A stretch of 64,000 nt of DNA from Allochromatium vinosum DSM 180 (lineage in GTDB: Bacteria; Pseudomonadota; Gammaproteobacteria; Chromatiales; Chromatiaceae). Below the pieces are notes generated by a model. That model ran no database searches. It worked only from the letters and a program-made list of their open reading frames with translations, and had not been told where the DNA came from. Positions 61,102 to 64,000 of this stretch are shown here, in pieces. The translations under genes and the position numbers were made by a program. Numbering within the stretch: position 1 is the first letter of the stretch; every line of letters begins with the position of its first letter. The DNA lies in NCBI RefSeq assembly GCF_000025485.1, contig NC_013851.1, positions 1,031,154-1,095,153 on the forward strand. Reading direction: 5' to 3'.

Positions 61102-62865
61102 GTGTCACTGACTGATGCACAACCGGACGGAGCCGCACCGGAACTGAGCGGGGCGGAGATCGTCATCCAGGCGCTGGTCGACGAAGGCGTCGAGCTGGTC
61201 TTCGGCTACCCCGGCGGCTCGGTGCTGCATATCTACGACGCCCTGTTCAAACAGGGCTCGCTCAAGCACATCCTGGTGCGTCACGAGCAGGCAGCGGCAC
61301 ACGCGGCCGACGGCTATGCGCGCGCCACCGGCAAGTGCGGCGTTTGCCTCGTCACCTCGGGTCCGGGCGCGACCAACGCCGTCACCGGCATCGCCACCGC
61401 CTACATGGACTCGATCCCGATGGTGGTGCTGACCGGCCAGGTGCCCACGCCCTTCATCGGCAGCGATGCCTTCCAGGAGGTCGACACGGTCGGCATTACC
61501 CGTCCGTGCGTCAAGCACAACTTCCTGGTCAAGGACGTGCGCGATCTGGCCCTGACCATCCGCAAGGCGTTCCATATCGCCACCACGGGCCGTCCGGGAC
61601 CGGTTGTGATCGACATCCCCAAGGACGTCACCGATCCGAACATCAAGATCCCCTACGTCTATCCGCGCGAGATCAAGCTGCGCTCCTACAACCCGGTGGA
61701 GAAGGGGCATCTGGGCCAGATCCGCAAGGCCGTCGACCTGATGCTGGCGGCCAAGCGTCCGGTGTTCTATACCGGCGGCGGTGTGGTGCTCGGCGACGGC
61801 TCGGCGCAGCTGACTGAACTGGTGAAGGCGACCGGCTTCCCGATCACCAGCACCCTGATGGGTCTGGGCGCCTTCCCGATGACCGACCCGCAGTTCCTCG
61901 GCATGCTGGGGATGCACGGTACCTATGAAGCCAACATGGCGATGCACGAGACCGACGTGCTGATCGCCATCGGCGCACGTTTCGACGATCGCGTCACCGG
62001 CAAGATCGAGCATTTCTGCCCGCACGCCCAGATCATCCACATCGACGTCGATCCGTCCTCGATCTCCAAGAACGTCAAGGTCGACGTGCCGATCGTCGGT
62101 CAGGTGGCGAGCGTGCTCGCGGACATGCTCAGGCTCTACCGCGAGCAGCAGCCCAAGTCGCCCGTCAACGCGCTCGGCGACTGGTGGGCCAAGATCGGCG
62201 AATGGCGCGCGCTCGATTGCCTCAAATATCCGACCAGCGCCGAGGCCATCAAGCCGCAGTTCGCGGTCGAGACGCTCTACAAGGTCACGAACGGCGAGCT
62301 GTATCTGGCTTCCGACGTCGGCCAGCACCAGATGTTCGCCGCCCAGTTCTATCCGTTCGACAAGCCGCGGCGCTGGATCAACTCGGGCGGACTCGGCACC
62401 ATGGGCTATGGTCTGCCGGCGGCGATCGGCGCCCAACTGGCCCATCCCGAGGCGCAGGTGGCCTGTATCTCGGGCGATGCCAGTATCCTGATGTGCATCC
62501 AGGAGCTGGCGACCTGCCAGCAATACCGGCTGCCGATCAAGGTGGTGCTGCTCAACAACGGCTACATGGGCATGGTGCGCCAGTGGCAGGAGCTGTTCTA
62601 CGAGAGCCGCTACTCGCATTCCTATGTCGACGCGCTGCCCGATTTCGTCAAGCTCGCCGAGAGCTTCGGCCATGTCGGGATGCGGGTCGAACGGCCCGAG
62701 CACCTGGAAGACGCCATGCGCGAAGCCTTCGCCATGCGTGACCGCTTCGTCTTCCTCGACGTGATCGTCGACCCGACCGAGAACGTCTATCCCATGATCG
62801 CCGCCGGCAAGGGGCATCACGAGATGCAGCTCTCGCCGAGCCACTCCGACCGCGAACTGGCCTGA
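61102..62865 (+). CDS. ilvB: Acetolactate synthase, large subunit
   Basis: This thiamine-diphosphate enzyme joins two pyruvates, or pyruvate and 2-oxobutyrate, in branched-chain amino acid synthesis. The 587-residue protein has the catalytic Glu in ILVRHEQAAAHAADGYARAT, SGPGATNAVTGIATAYMDSI and the ThDP motif CISGDASILMCIQELATCQQ with LLNNGYMGMVRQWQE. It begins with GTG, supported by GGAGG 9 bp upstream. ilvH follows after 17 bp. Confidence 0.95.
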   Translation: MSLTDAQPDGAAPELSGAEIVIQALVDEGVELVFGYPGGSVLHIYDALFKQGSLKHILVRHEQAAAHAADGYARATGKCGVCLVTSGPGATNAVTGIATAYMDSIPMVVLTGQVPTPFIGSDAFQEVDTVGITRPCVKHNFLVKDVRDLALTIRKAFHIATTGRPGPVVIDIPKDVTDPNIKIPYVYPREIKLRSYNPVEKGHLGQIRKAVDLMLAAKRPVFYTGGGVVLGDGSAQLTELVKATGFPITSTLMGLGAFPMTDPQFLGMLGMHGTYEANMAMHETDVLIAIGARFDDRVTGKIEHFCPHAQIIHIDVDPSSISKNVKVDVPIVGQVASVLADMLRLYREQQPKSPVNALGDWWAKIGEWRALDCLKYPTSAEAIKPQFAVETLYKVTNGELYLASDVGQHQMFAAQFYPFDKPRRWINSGGLGTMGYGLPAAIGAQLAHPEAQVACISGDASILMCIQELATCQQYRLPIKVVLLNNGYMGMVRQWQELFYESRYSHSYVDALPDFVKLAESFGHVGMRVERPEHLEDAMREAFAMRDRFVFLDVIVDPTENVYPMIAAGKGHHEMQLSPSHSDRELA

Positions 62866-62882
62866 TTTGTAGGAACCCGGAT

Positions 62883-64000
<1,118 letters not shown>

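Overview
The window looks like the chromosome of a photosynthetic purple sulfur bacterium, a gammaproteobacterium of the Chromatiaceae and probably close to Allochromatium. This is an inference from the high GC content, the nitrogen-fixation cofactor genes (nifE, nifN, nifX, fdxB), quinol nitric-oxide reductase with NnrS, a persulfide-dioxygenase-like hydrolase, and core genes of gammaproteobacterial type. No rRNA or photosynthesis gene is present to settle it.

Layout. (1) 1-2.7 kb: start of a ModE-type molybdate regulator with a ModE-box-like palindrome in front, then orn and lnt, which converge and overlap. (2) 2.72-13.50 kb: a 10.8-kb integrated element in the 3' end of tRNA-Met, bounded by 57-bp direct repeats. 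It has a tyrosine integrase, an AlpA-like protein, a DUF3987 helicase/primase-like protein, an SSB, several unknown small genes and a probable toxin-antitoxin pair with an ADP-ribosyltransferase-like toxin. Paired AGGTACCA motifs lie just inside both ends, and 9-bp iteron-like repeats cluster around the replication-type genes. (3) 13.6-18.4 kb: nifE-nifN-nifX, two small nif-associated genes and fdxB behind two NifA sites and a sigma-54 promoter, closed by a terminator shared with the opposing tRNA-Ala/tRNA-Glu genes. (4) 18.7-33.6 kb: htpX; a glycine cleavage operon read leftward from a tandem glycine riboswitch (gcvT, gcvH, gcvPA, tpx, gcvPB, dgkA); a YbeL-like gene, leuS, lptE, an inositol-monophosphatase-family gene, manC, ychF and a desaturase. 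(5) 33.8-43.6 kb: envelope and nitrogen-oxide stress functions: an MscS channel, a free-standing catalase C-terminal domain, a PRC-barrel protein, CBS and HPP genes behind an FNR-type box, a Gly-rich secreted protein, qNOR (norZ), and nnrS behind another FNR/DNR-type box. (6) 43.6-52.0 kb: a CheB-like methylesterase, a PAS-GAF-HD-GYP protein, a membrane-anchored Hsp70-like protein with a membrane partner, a cysteine-pair repeat protein, a persulfide-dioxygenase-like hydrolase and a Cfa-type methyltransferase. (7) 52.2-60.3 kb: a transposase remnant, a complete 1419-bp IS4-family element with 9-bp target duplication, and a two-component system divergent from an RND efflux pair. (8) 60.3-64 kb: a hypothetical gene, then ilvB-ilvH-ilvC, the last cut by the window edge.

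The most unusual signals are sequence-scale. The hexamer CTGCAG is almost absent (one copy seen in about 56 kb) except in the IS and RND block, which has seven in under 8 kb. A 60-bp non-coding module is shared by the norZ and cfa upstream regions at the same distance from each gene. A 33-nt piece of ychF appears inside a transposase remnant 20 kb away. The island carries paired integrase-arm-like sites and iteron-like repeats. All counts and alignments were done by eye.
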